A stretch of 64,000 bases of DNA from Paragorgia papillata (GCA_035771165.1 JAWNZC010000100.1:1164001-1228000), one strand, 5' to 3'; numbered from the stretch's first letter, positions 45,876 to 56,416 are shown. Notes: a model not told the origin generated them from the letters alone. Numbers and translations: made by a program.

Positions 45876-47841
45876 CTACAAAAAGGAAAAATATGAATCC
45901 TCGCATTTGACAATTTTTATTCTAAAAGAGTGGCAAATAATATCCATATAATAGTCTGAAGTTTTGCATGCCATGATAAATATTACATAATTTGTGGGTT
46001 TACACTATGTTATTTTATAGAAATTTTAATCTTTTGGTCCATATTCTCGAGCATACAGCAATATGTAATATATCATACACGAGAAGCCGTTTATTATCTG
46101 ATTTGAAAACACAGAAAAGTGTGTAGAAAAATGAGGCGATGGTATAGCTCCTCAAACAATTCAGTATTTAAAGAGAAATTTGAGGTAAAACTTGTTTTAA
46201 TTTATGGGCGTTTATTACAACATTTCACAACATCGTCTCGGTAACTGATTGCCATTATGTTTTCGTCATGACTTATTAATGAGTTTGAGAAATATATTTC
46301 TCAAACTCATCAATAATTCATGAGCTATTTCGCCAATCCGAAATATTTGGTCATGTGCATAAGTTTTGAAACCCGGTAAAGGTTGCGCAAACGGAATTTA
46401 TAAGATAATAAACGGCACAAACATAGAACCGTTTATTACCACATTTCTTAATTATAAATTCAACGTAAAACCATTGTCTAATTGTATGCACCAATATCAC
46501 AGGTCCCTTTACTATAATTGAAGATTGAAGAGCTATTTCATAAACTCGTGTATCGTGTTTTACCAGGGGTTACAATCACTCGAGAACAACAAATATCACT
46601 CAGCCGCCTATTACCTCGTAATTTTCAATGTTCTCTCGTGTTTGTAAAACATCCGAAAACAATAAAAATCACTCGCCTTGGAGCCTCGTGATTTTCATTA
46701 TTCTCTCATGTTTTACAAACACTCGGGAACAATGAAAATTACTCGATTATAACAGTCCCGTGATTTTTATTGTCCTCTCGTGTTTGTGACCCCTCATATA
46801 ACTCTTTTCTTGATACGGCTGGAGAACGGGCCAAAATTAAATCTCAAAAATTCAATAAAAACTTAGTGTAACCAACAAGTCGTGTCATATTTAATATCCG
46901 TGTTTTTAGAATCCCTCATGCATAATACTATATTGGAATACGGATAATAAAGAAACGACCATATTGAAGTAGACTTCAGTTTGGCAGTTTCAAACACTAT
47001 TTATCCCAAGGCATGTTCTCAATAGCGCCGTGTAGCTCAGACAAATTTGAGAGTCAGACTAGTTAACCAAAATTAAAATGCAAGGGAAATTGTAAGAGAT
47101 AATTTGTATTTTAAGACCCGACCGTGTACCAGTAGATGTAGCAAGATTGCCTCAAGAAACTTGAACAATTAAGGTCCATCTGAACGGGCAATAACAGTGT
47201 AAGAGCTCAGCACTATCCCTAATTGTCAGGCCGCATAAGATTTTCCAAGCAGCTGTTTGGTTAGCATGTACAGGCGGATTATACCAAGAGCAAGGAATAA
47301 CTCCTTATCAAAACTGGAAAACAAACTTTTGTTTTGGTATAACTGCTACAAGTAATAATTTACATGCCTGCACACGTGTTTTCAAGAACGCCGTTTGTTT
47401 AGGTCTCTATGTAATGAGGCTGCACGCTTTTTATGCAGTATACTAGGGTTTATCTGCAAACAAGATTACGCACAGCCAGCCCAATTTCCTGATGTGACAT
47501 CCAGCTTTGCGTATATTTTGACAGTTATAATGTCAAGACAATGTTAACGTTTCAAATATCACTGAATATTAATTATTATATTATTCGCATAATACAAATT
47601 AAAACGTAAACGCAAAGCTGAATTTTCAATTTGTTAAAATAAACGAATTAAACTTACCATTCTTGGCGTCTGATATTTGCCATGCACTTCCCTATATATT
47701 ATTGTTAAACAGTTCTGTATCACATTTACAGACACTGAGATCAGTTCTGTATCGGGGTAAACAGACATTGATTAAACCTTAATTTCTTTTGAATTTTCCT
47801 AATGAATTATTAACGAGTTTTAGAAATATATATATATATAT
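45876..47841. other. No gene; intron with imperfect palindromes
   Basis: Intron of the MAM/LDLa gene. Contains a short palindrome at 46271-46310 (gagtttgagaaatatatttc) and the stem-loop array at 46565-46792. Otherwise AT-rich with no feature I can support. Confidence 0.45.
46565..46792. repeat. Array of alternating inverted motifs
   Basis: aaacactcgggaacaatgaa-type words alternate with their reverse complements (ttcattattctctcatgttt, ttattgtcctctcgtgtttg), each about 25 bp and separated by 15-20 bp. Three consecutive stem-loops could form. Confidence 0.6.
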
Positions 47842-47994
47842 ATGCTCACTACCCTCACTACCCGTGTGGAAGTTTGAGCACATGCGCACTTCACGCTATC
47901 TGAATGTACTCCACCGAATCTGTCCCACATGCAGTTGTCACCGACGATCGCATGTGTATAAGTAATTGATGAAATTCATTCAGATTGTTCCAAG

Positions 47995-48037
47995 CTACAC
48001 TGATGAGCTGCTGTACAGTGAAACACCGTGTCTGTAG
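47995..48037 (+). ncRNA. Hammerhead ribozyme, retrozyme copy 1
   Basis: Stem I CUACA/UGUAG, core CUGAUGA, stem II GCUG/CAGU with a closing G-U wobble, GAAA, stem III ACA/UGU with loop CCG, cleavage triplet GUC. Very short stem III is the rule in animal type I hammerheads. All invariant bases are present. Confidence 0.9.
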
Positions 48038-48271
48038 ATTGAACTATGTACGCTCCTTCACTTCGGTGTTGTTGAGCACTCTGTGAAGTTGCCGTGGGTA
48101 CCTATTAGCGATAATGCAACGCTCACTACCCTTGTGGAAGTTTGAGCACTCTGGGCCCATGCGTACTTTACGCTATCTGAATGTATTTCACCGATGCTGT
48201 CCCACATGCGGTTGTCGCCGACGATCGCATGTGTATAAGTAATTGATGAAATTCACTCAGATTGTTCCAAG

Positions 48272-48314
48272 CTACACTGATGAGCTGTTGTACAGCGAAA
48301 CACCGTGTCTGTAG
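48272..48314 (+). ncRNA. Hammerhead ribozyme, retrozyme copy 2
   Basis: Same fold as copy 1, but stem II is GCUG/CAGC, a G-C closing pair in place of G-U, and the loop is UUGUA. Stem I, stem III and GUC are identical. With copy 1 it brackets one complete 277-nt monomer. Confidence 0.9.
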
Positions 48315-48321
48315 ATTGAAC

Positions 48322-48323
<2 letters not shown>

Positions 48324-48376
<53 letters not shown>
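48324..48376. repeat. (TA)n microsatellite
   Basis: Pure TA tract that joins the retrozyme array to the next Penelope palindrome. Confidence 0.95.
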
Positions 48377-48378
<2 letters not shown>

Positions 48379-48467
48379 AATAAGTGTTTGTAACAAAAAG
48401 GCGTAAGGTTCTAGAGCGCTCAATACCATTACAGGTAGAGCGAAATATAATTAAGATTTGATGCTGT

Positions 48468-48509
48468 GTCGCTACTCCGAGTTTCACGCTATCGCGATCT
48501 TCAGGCAAC
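48468..48509 (-). ncRNA. Hammerhead ribozyme (Penelope type), left arm
   Basis: Stem I GUUGC/GCGAC (one U-G pair), core CUGAAGA (position 7 is free in hammerheads), stem II CGC/GCG with loop GAUA, GAAA, stem III ACU/AGU with loop CGG, cleavage triplet GUA. Same strand as the host MAM/LDLa transcript. Confidence 0.85.
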
Positions 48510-48557
48510 TGACAGATTATTAGGTTCTGCTATTCATTATATACATTGGCTACGTCA

Positions 48558-48760
48558 TTAATTAAGTTGGTGTTTAGTTACGTGTCGACACTTCGAAAAT
48601 AATTCAGATCGTTTGTTCAAAAAGTTTTTGTTTTTTGCCTTCATCAATAAAAGTTTTTCTTCCAGACATAAATTGCATCGTTTTGATCCTGCCTTGTATG
48701 CCGCTACGTGCTTTATTACAGACCACTTGATGTGGTGGTCTCGGTTTCCAATCTTCAATT
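48558..48760 (-). pseudogene. Penelope-like GIY-YIG C-terminal tail
   Basis: Minus-strand frame IKWSVIKHVAAYKAGSKRC, NLCLEEKLLLMKAKNKNFLN and KRSELFSKCRHVTKHQLN, colinear with the tail at 44276-44400. The plus arm (48779-48897) encodes the last 40 residues again. Only the end of the nuclease domain is left. Confidence 0.8.
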
Positions 48761-48943
48761 TCCAGATATGGAAAACGATGCAATTTATGTCTGGAAGAAA
48801 AACTTTTATTGATGAAGGCAAAAAACAAAAACTTTTTGAACAAACGATCTGAATTATTTTCGAAGTGTCGACACGTAACTAAACACCAACTTAATTAATG
48901 ACGTAGCCAATGTATATAATGAATAGCAGAACCTAATCTGTCA

Positions 48944-48985
48944 GTTGCCTGAAGATCGCGATAGCGTGAAACTTGGAGTAGCGAC
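48944..48985 (+). ncRNA. Hammerhead ribozyme (Penelope type), right arm
   Basis: Identical to the left-arm motif except that loop III is UGG instead of CGG. Stem I GUUGC/GCGAC, CUGAAGA, stem II CGC/GCG, GAAA, ACU/AGU, GUA. Predicted cleavage after 48980. Confidence 0.85.
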
Positions 48986-48998
48986 ACAGCATCAAATC

Positions 48999-49037
<39 letters not shown>

Positions 49038-49061
49038 AAGTTCAAAGACTCAACAGGTTTG

Positions 49062-49134
49062 ATTAGACATTTTTATTACTATTTAGTTTCGTGGCAAAAG
49101 TGTTGTGTGGTGCTCTTCAGATAAAATGGTCTAA
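49062..49134 (-). ncRNA. Hammerhead-like motif, stem II unresolved
   Basis: Minus strand: a stem I of about 14 bp (cattagaccattttat against ataaaaatgtctaatc), core CUGAAGA, a 23-nt insert without a clear stem II, GAAA, stem III ACU/AGU, cleavage triplet GUA. It is adjacent to the TA tract at 49004-49034. Core and stem I argue for a degenerate or unusual hammerhead. Confidence 0.45.
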
Positions 49135-49162
49135 TGTGTATATATATATGAGTTTTATGAGT

Positions 49163-49372
49163 AAGTGAGTTTTGGTTCACGAAATGTTAGAGAGTGCTCA
49201 ATACCATATATAGATAGAGCAAAATACAAAGTATGAAGTATAGTTTTACCTTAAAGTCTTCGCTACCAGAGGTTTCACCCTAAACGGGATCATCAGGCGA
49301 CTGATGATCCCGTTTAGGGTGAAACCTCTGGTAGCGAAGACTTTAAGGTAAAACTATACTTAATACTTTGTA
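49163..49372. repeat. Penelope-type palindrome
   Basis: Same inverted structure and leader as 45178-45395, with centre GCGA. (TA)n follows at 49370-49393. Confidence 0.85.
49260..49300 (-). ncRNA. Hammerhead ribozyme (Penelope type), fully paired
   Basis: Stem I UCGC/GCGA, core CUGAUGA, stem II CCC/GGG with loop GUUUA, GAAA, stem III ACC/GGU with loop UCU, cleavage triplet GUA. This is the best-preserved Penelope-type copy. It lies on the same strand as the MAM/LDLa transcript. Confidence 0.85.
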
Positions 49373-50268
49373 TATATATATATATATATATATTCCAAAG
49401 ACTGTACACAATCCAGCCTCCATCCTACTTCCCACGAAACGTCGAAGCCTCTGGAACCCAGGGTTACAATGAGATAGATTGAAATACCTGATGCTATTTG
49501 ATTGCTCTTTTGATTTGATTTGTCTTGTTTTAAAATATTTTCCAAAGATACTTCGCAGTTCTTCAAAGACCGTGTTGTGACCGTACCGACCAAGCACAGA
49601 AGAAGCGAATATTTCTAATAAAACCATCACCGACCTTTATTTGTGTAAAGAAATTGCGTTTATCAAGTGGATTTTCATGCTACAAACGGCGACCTTTCAC
49701 CGAACGTAAACTTGTGTACAGTCTTTAGTTATTCTATATGTACGAGAGGGTTTGTAGCGAATACAGCTCGAGCTAGCAAATCTCCCTGAAAGATCGGAAA
49801 TCACGCAGTCTAAACAGATACTGCGATTTTCAGTTGAGCGTGGAGATGGGAAGTTTGATTGAAAAGTTTGATCGTTTCACAATTTGACACGTTCCTATGG
49901 GAAATTTGAATGCGCATTTTGACATAGAAATTAAAGCGTCCAAACTTTTAAATTTGCCCATGACAATATTCAAATTCTCACATGAGAACGTTTCGAATTA
50001 CTCTTGGAAACTTGTGCGTTTCAACATTCAAACTTTTAAATAAAACTATCCATCTCCAGGCTCAACTGAAAAGCGCAGTAACATGCAAGTCAAATTTAAT
50101 TCGTTCATTTAAAAAAAATAAAAATTGTGCTTCGTTTAGGTTAATTTTTTTTTAGATCCAATGCTAGTTGAATTGAAACCTTAATATAGTGTTTGTAGTA
50201 TAACTGTCAAAATACCCGCAAAGTGGGCTGCCAGGCCTTAAAATTGGGTGCTTAACCAACAGACTTAC

Positions 50269-50493
50269 AACATTCTTCCTCATCTGAGCCATCTTCGCAG
50301 TCTTTTATACCATCACATGACTTTCTGAGAGAAATGCACTTCCCAGAGCGTTTACATTTGTACTTTCCAAAACACAGGCAATTCTTTTCATCCGATCCAT
50401 CAAAACAATCGCGATCTCCATTGCAAACAAAAGATAATTTAATACACTGCATTCCATTGTTGCAATGGTAATAACCACGTGTACACTGATAAC
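50269..50493 (-). CDS. MAM/LDLa gene, exon: two LDLa repeats
   Basis: The first repeat has CNNGMQCIKLSFVCNGDRDC and FDGSDEKNC, the second CFGKYKCKRSGKC, SCDGIKDC and EDGSDEEEC. Both have the six-Cys LDLa framework and the calcium-binding D-G-S-D-E. Acceptor acattattttgcag, donor GTAAGT, 225 bp, phase 1 at both ends. This is the most 5' exon I can identify; the signal peptide and first exon are not visible. Proteins combining MAM and LDLa modules are secreted or membrane-attached, and some occur in coral skeletal matrix. Confidence 0.95.
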
Positions 50494-50629
50494 CTGCAAA
50501 ATAATGTAGAACTAGAAGTTACTATCGCAAGTGAAATGCTGCCGCGAATGGGAGAAAACCTTTAACATGCATACTCCGCAGGCAACTCTGTGAGTCCGTG
50601 GCCAACGTGACCCCCCCCCCCCCTGACCA

Positions 50630-51165
50630 CTCCAACCCAAGTTTGCCAACGAAACTCAAGTTTACCAACTCCACCAAAGTTTGCCCACAATACCTAAGTT
50701 TGCCCGCTCTACCCAAGCTTGTCCACTCCATCTAAATTTGCCCACTTCACCCAAGTTTGCCCACGTTACCAAAGTTTGCCGACTCCGCCGAACTTCTCCC
50801 ACTCCAACCGAGTTTTCCCACTCCACCCAAGTTTTCCCACTCGACACGGGTTGACACACTTTACCGGAGCTTGGACACTTCACCCAAGTTTGCCCACTCC
50901 ACCCTAGTTTGCCCACTTTACCCAAATTTTCCCACTCCACCTTAGTTTGCCTACTCGACGCAAATTTGCCCACTCCACCCAAGTTTTCCCACACAAATTT
51001 GTCCACTCCTCCCAAGTTTGCCCACTCCTCCCAAGTTTGCCCACTCCACCCAAGTTTGCCCACTTCACCCAAATTTGTCCACTCCACCCAAGTTTTCCCA
51101 CTCCATCCAAGTTTGCCCAATCCACCCTAGTTCGCCCACTTAACCCGAATTTTCCCACAGAGTAT
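50630..51165. repeat. 19-bp minisatellite, about 28 copies
   Basis: Consensus TTTGCCCACTCCACCCAAG with many substitutions. A poly-C run precedes it at about 50613. Because 19 is 1 modulo 3, every reading frame of a strand runs through the same 19-residue cycle. All long open frames over it are artefacts. Confidence 0.95.
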
Positions 51166-52360
51166 TTACACATTTCTTTTATATATTTAAAATTTTAATT
51201 TTAAGATCAAATACTACAAATTACCATAACTTGACATGATTTGAAAGCGTTTTGACAGGATATACTGTACGCACAATTAAAATACAAATAGAAAATAATC
51301 ATGCCTCTTGCTCTAATTCTGTGGCAAAACTGTCAATGCAATTCAAAGTGTTTATGTCTTGACAAACCTGGAGCTTGAAAATTATACAGCAATGTAGCAT
51401 TGAGCCCATCAGATTATTTTGCAGAATTTGTATAAGTAAAATATGTTCTAAGCCGACATCGTGTCAATGCCTAGAACAACAGTTGGTAAATGGTTCTCAC
51501 GCGGAGTGATATCATTCGCGAAAGCATTGTGTACATATTGTCTCATTGCAATAAGCCACTGTCAATTGTTGTCGAGTTCTACTTCAATATTGTAATTGCT
51601 TGCGCCGTTATTATAGAACCGGTAAATTCATGTAAGAACACTGCTTTCCACAAGACTGACCACTGAATCGATAGCATTGATATAAAATACCTCTGAAAGC
51701 AAATAAAGACATGATGTAGCGTTCTTCGGTAAATTTTCTTTCGAGAAAGAAGGTAAACTCCTCATGGCATTGCCAGTTCAGAGGTTAACGTTCACATAAT
51801 GAAATTCCTCGTTCTCTGTTTAGCCGACGCTGCCTAGCCAGCACACGTTTGATAGACAATCGAGCTTCAAATAACGTTATGGCGACAAGTTCACCGCTGA
51901 CCGCAGCCTTTCATTGGCCGTAAAACGCTACATCACAAAACGTCATTAATCAAACATTCCAAACATCCAAACATCTTGACGAAATGTTTCACAAATCGAG
52001 ATATTTATTGACTCTATAATAACAATAAGAATATTTTCAAAATTTATTTATTATTTACTATACGCAGGTAAAGTTTATAACTAGCGGGTAATGTAGAACG
52101 TAAGCAACTAGAATACTCTTTTCTTTTACAATTGTTCTGGTAGCTCAAGGCGGGAAACTAATGGTTTTATTGCATTCATTTTTCGGCTTACAATATCTGC
52201 ATGAAAATTTCCTAAAATGAGCTTTTAACTCAGACATGAAATGGTTTATCCAAAACTATCACAAGCAGTTAGATGGATCAGCTAAACCTGTATGCACTCC
52301 CCGGGACGGGTATCAGGGGCACTACTTTGACGTGTTAAAGCAGAACTAGACCGAATAAAA
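51166..52360. other. No gene recognised
   Basis: AT-rich non-coding sequence between the minisatellite and the gypsy fossil. No splice-supported exon, repeat or RNA seen. Confidence 0.4.
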
Positions 52361-52934
52361 ATGTTTGGGGTCATTAGGATTCACGAACAAGAAGTTGCAT
52401 ACGACGAAATGAAGCAAGCGTCACAAATTCTGTTGACAGAAATAAATTTGTTTGGGAGCTGTCTGTTTCGAGAACGATCGGTCGATAGCTTATATGAGTT
52501 TGAGATTTCACAGATATGCGACACCTGTATGCACAGCGGATTGAAAAGGAAATTTTGGCGGATAGCCTTTGGGTGCGAGAGATTTCACAACTTCATCTAT
52601 GGAAAACAAGTGCAAGTAGAAAACGACCATACGCCACTCGAAGAAATTTTTAGAAGTCACTAAATGAGTCGCCCGTGAAGTGGCATAAGAATGCTTCTGC
52701 AATACGATCTGCATGAAATTTTTCTACAAGGCTGGTTGTGAACTTCGTATTGCTGATACATTAGGCTGGGATTATTTGGACATCCAACTAGACGACCAGT
52801 TACGGCAGTTAGAAGAAGAGTTAGAAATGCATATGGTACTGCATGTGTCCCGGGAACGCCTAAAGCAGTGGCAAATAAAAAGTGAAGATAAAGAATTCCA
52901 TAAGGTTTTTGTTAATTTTGATGTCGGAAAGTAA
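52361..52934 (+). pseudogene. Ty3/gypsy-type pol fossil (RNase H)
   Basis: Fragments in shifting frames: YAQRIEKEILA, then FGCERFHNFIYGKQVQVEND with HTPLEEI (the RNase H segment with a conserved D-H-x-P-L), then YKAGCELRIADTL followed by the linker toward integrase (LEMHMVLHVSRERLKQWQ). At least two frameshifts and a stop; the normal ADTLSR ending is changed to ADTLGW. No integrase or LTR found nearby. Confidence 0.75.
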
Positions 52935-53689
52935 ATTAGAAATACGTTCAGACCACCTGGTTTGAAAATGTCTGTATGGTGATATGTTGTATTCTATACT
53001 AAGTTTACTAAAACAGGGCCGAAAAAGAGTTAAAAATAACTTCTTCACCTTTCTGAACCAGTATCTGCTTTGTTTTTCTTAAAGCTACGACTGAAGTTTT
53101 TCAGCATTAAGGTATCATTGCTATAAGGTCTTACTTCTTCGAGAAAAGCAGGTGATAATTGATATTGCATTTACCCAATATTTGAAAATTCAATCACAAA
53201 TTTATTTTTTTCTAGTGTTCCAGTTGCCAAATGAGCACGCTGTTGAATAGGCTTACGCATACACATGAAGTCATGAAACGGCTTGTGCTTCTTGATGGAT
53301 GACAGCGTTTTCTAACATTTCAAAATCAACTGCAAAATCATTTTCAAACAATAAAAAAATTTTGAAACTCTTAAAAATACGCAGAATCAGGCACCCGTAA
53401 TACATCAAGAAACTTATTGGGGTTTTTTTATGGGACTCTCCTGCTGTTCCTGATACACTCGAAGTATATTTTCCGGGCACCCCCTTTCTACGGTTTAACA
53501 ACCAAAACATAAATTTAATTTCTTTTATAAATCGGAACTGCGAATTGCAAAAAGAACCATATGTAGTAAAGATGACCCTGTATAACTTGTTTTTATATGT
53601 TTGAACCAAAAATAGTTTTTTTTAAACGAAGCGCCTTGAATAACGTATTCCGCGTTTTGTGCAAATATGCGGACCGTCTTATAACTAGT

Positions 53690-54045
53690 ATTTTTCCAAT
53701 TTCTTCTCTTTCTTATTCTCTTCCTCTTTTGTCTATTTCTTTTTTTCTTCCTTCTCATCTTCTCCTTTTCTACTCTTTCATTTTCTGTTTTTTTTCCTTC
53801 CTCCCCTTTCTCTTTTTTTGATTTTCCTCTGTCTTTTCTTCCTCCCCACCTCCTCCAAACATCTCCTCCTTTTTCTCCTTCTTTCCTTATCCCTTTTTCT
53901 CCTTCCAATCTTTTTCTTTATCCTCTTCCTCCTCTTTTTTTACTCCTCCTCCTCCTCTTTCCTTTCCTCTTCCTTTTTATTTGCTTTCGCTTTTTTCCTT
54001 CACTTTTTTCTCTTTTCATCCTTTTCTTTTCTTTTTCTAAGATGT
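53690..54045. repeat. Polypyrimidine (CTTTT/CCTCC) tract
   Basis: About 350 bp that is almost pure C and T on the plus strand. Open frames (Phe/Leu/Ser on plus, Lys/Glu/Arg on minus) are compositional artefacts. Confidence 0.9.
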
Positions 54046-54050
54046 GTTTT

Positions 54051-56400
54051 TTGATAACGTTTCCTTACTTAGTTATTGACTGTCAGACAGAGATGTCCAA
54101 CAAGAAGTACAAACCGTTTCTTAAACTTCTGTGTACGTGTTAGCCTATTCCACAGCCTGCTCTTTTAAGAAGTGCAACTAATTAAATGCATTTGTGATTG
54201 ATGTTTAATTTTTTGGAAATGCAATATAAATTATCACCTGCTTTGCTCGAAGAAGTAAGACCTTATAACAAAGCTGCATTTACGCCAGCAAATCCCAGTG
54301 GTAGTTTTAGGAGAAATAAAAAGATATATACTGGTTCAGAGAAGTGAAGGATTCCTTGATCTCTTACTCGGATCTGTTTTAGAAGGACTACCAGAACAGA
54401 TACAAAAAAATAAAACAAAAAACGACAGTCTGTGAGGTTTACTGTTTAAACTCTTGAAACCACGGAAGAAATATTATATGATGATTTGTGTGTTAATACT
54501 GTCGCATTAGGTCTACGGCGTAGACGACGCCAGAGCGTCTTCATTGCTGCAGAGTTTACTCACTTTTTTATGTCAACTTAACATGGAATCCGAAGAGAAA
54601 ATCGTGTACAGGGGCGGATCTAGGAATTTTTATACCTTAGTCAAATTTGTTGAAGTCCGCATTTTTAGGGGGTCCGAAGGCATACGCCCAGTGGAAAGTT
54701 TTTTTAAACATTGGGTCTCTGAAACGGTGTGTTTCCCGCACTCTGACAGCACGTTTGAGCACAATTTTAAAAGTCTTAAAACATGTTTTTAATGGCGCCT
54801 TGTGTCCCAAGTATGATTTGCACATTCCCACGTTACGCATCATTCTTGTTTCTGAAACTTTATTACTCGGGCTACTGTGGTACGCCGAGTCTAGGTTTCG
54901 GCTCTGTTTCTGTTTCTTTTGTTTTTGTTTTTGTTTTTGTTTTTGTTTTTGTCTTTGTTTTTGGGGTGTCACGAATGTGCAATTATTGCGCAATACTTCC
55001 CATATATGGAGCCTACGCTTTCTGTGGTTGTGTCAAGCACATCACTAATCAACCATATATTAAGCAACTTACTTGGAAAACCTACCAATACTTTGGCCAA
55101 AGGCAAAGCTGGTTTAAAAAAAAGAACTCGCAAAATCAAACACGAACATCAACAGCTTAAAAGCCTATAAAGAAGGATGCCTCGTTGGACGAAGTGATTT
55201 CGGAACCGCGGGGTTGTTGTGTCAATGAATCTCAGTGAAACGTTTACTTTGGACCTCCAAATATTCAAACTATGGATAACAAACACAAAGAAGGTTTGTT
55301 CATGAGGTGAGAATGGACGAGTTGCGAAAGACACGGGAATATGCATGCTGTGTTGATGTGTTCAATACATCATAGTTTTCAGTGCATTTATAAATACATA
55401 AAGGAAGCTTGACTTGAAAAGATACAAGAAGCAAACACCAAAGACATAGTACATAAAAAAACGTATATACTATTTACTATAAAGTAACAGCTTGCTGCTT
55501 ATAGTCCAACAACTACAAAACGCAAGTAATACTCACGGAATAATTCAAAATATGAATGTGTTGAACTGTTTGCATGTCTAGATTTCATGTAGGTGTCGTA
55601 TACATTTGCCAACGCTTTGGAAAAGTGTGTTTCAAAACTTGTTTAAATATTTTGTGTTCGCTCGACATAAATAAATTCTATATCGGAATTATTGACTGGA
55701 TCCGATGTGGGCCGAATCCAGCACAGTAGGTTTTGTCTACTGAAAGTGTTTAGATCACCGTTGTTATTCGGAAAAACGAACTTGTTTACATGCATCAGAT
55801 AATGCTTTATGCACCGCTTGATAAGACAACATATAGACTACGTTCGACATGTCATTTAATACTCGCAAATCGAAAATTAAAAGTACCTCTAACCGTACAA
55901 TCAATTTTATACTGCATTCCAACATATAGCCAAAGGCTGATTAATTTGCGCTTTGCTATTCAAATATCCGTCGATGATTTACTACCTTATATCTGCTATC
56001 CCGCTACTTTAACGCCAGTTTGGTTCTCATTACCTACCCTAAAACTTATAAATTACGACTGTTTACCGAGTTCACAAACCCTAACTTGCGTGCTCACAGC
56101 CAGACGCTGAATAAATTTAACAATTTTGGCAATCTTTTATATCGTAGAACGACCATAAACACGGGAATAATCAATCATGTTGTGATCATATATTTCACGT
56201 ATCTTAAGTTGCATTTCGAAAGCGCAATAAAACAGCTGTCAGCTTGTAATTTCGATAAACTTTTATAGCAGATAAAATGATAAACATTTTCGCGCTCCGA
56301 GACCAGTGATAAGTGATAACCTCATGAATTGAAAGGAATACAGCACTATTGCATCGGACAGCTTCATAAACGCCAACGCTAATGAATATGTGAAATACAT
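54051..56400. other. No gene recognised
   Basis: Contains a (TTTTTG)n tract at 54906-54962 and otherwise AT-rich sequence. Open frames at 54544-55170 run over the tract and lack any domain signature. Confidence 0.4.
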
Positions 56401-56416
56401 TTTAAATTAAACTTGC

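Larger units (their letters stand above)
47842..48323 (+). mobile_element. Tandem hammerhead retrozyme (about 1.7 monomers)
   Basis: Direct repeats of a non-coding unit: landmarks agtttgagca, acgatcgcatgtgtataa and the ribozyme recur at 267-277 bp. The two predicted cleavage sites (after 48032 and after 48309) define a 277-nt monomer, in the size range of metazoan retrozyme RNAs that circularise after self-cleavage. The array starts and ends in TA tracts. It lies in an intron of the MAM/LDLa gene on the opposite strand. A single copy is at 3782-4043. Confidence 0.85.
48430..49005. mobile_element. Penelope 3'-end inverted pair between TA tracts
   Basis: Arms of about 235 bp (48445-48680 and 48776-49005) are reverse complements. 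Each holds the C-terminal Penelope coding tail followed by a hammerhead. The spacer of about 95 bp continues the minus-strand coding frame. (TA)n tracts lie outside both arms. Confidence 0.85.

Noticed and set aside
50662..51198. Several overlapping Trp-rich or Pro-rich open frames
   Set aside because: Generated by the 19-bp minisatellite in all frames.
53525..54054. Lys/Glu-rich and Phe/Leu-rich frames
   Set aside because: Compositional result of a polypyrimidine tract.
54544..55170. Frames of 80-133 codons with Phe-rich cores
   Set aside because: They cross a (TTTTTG)n tract and show no domain or splice signal.
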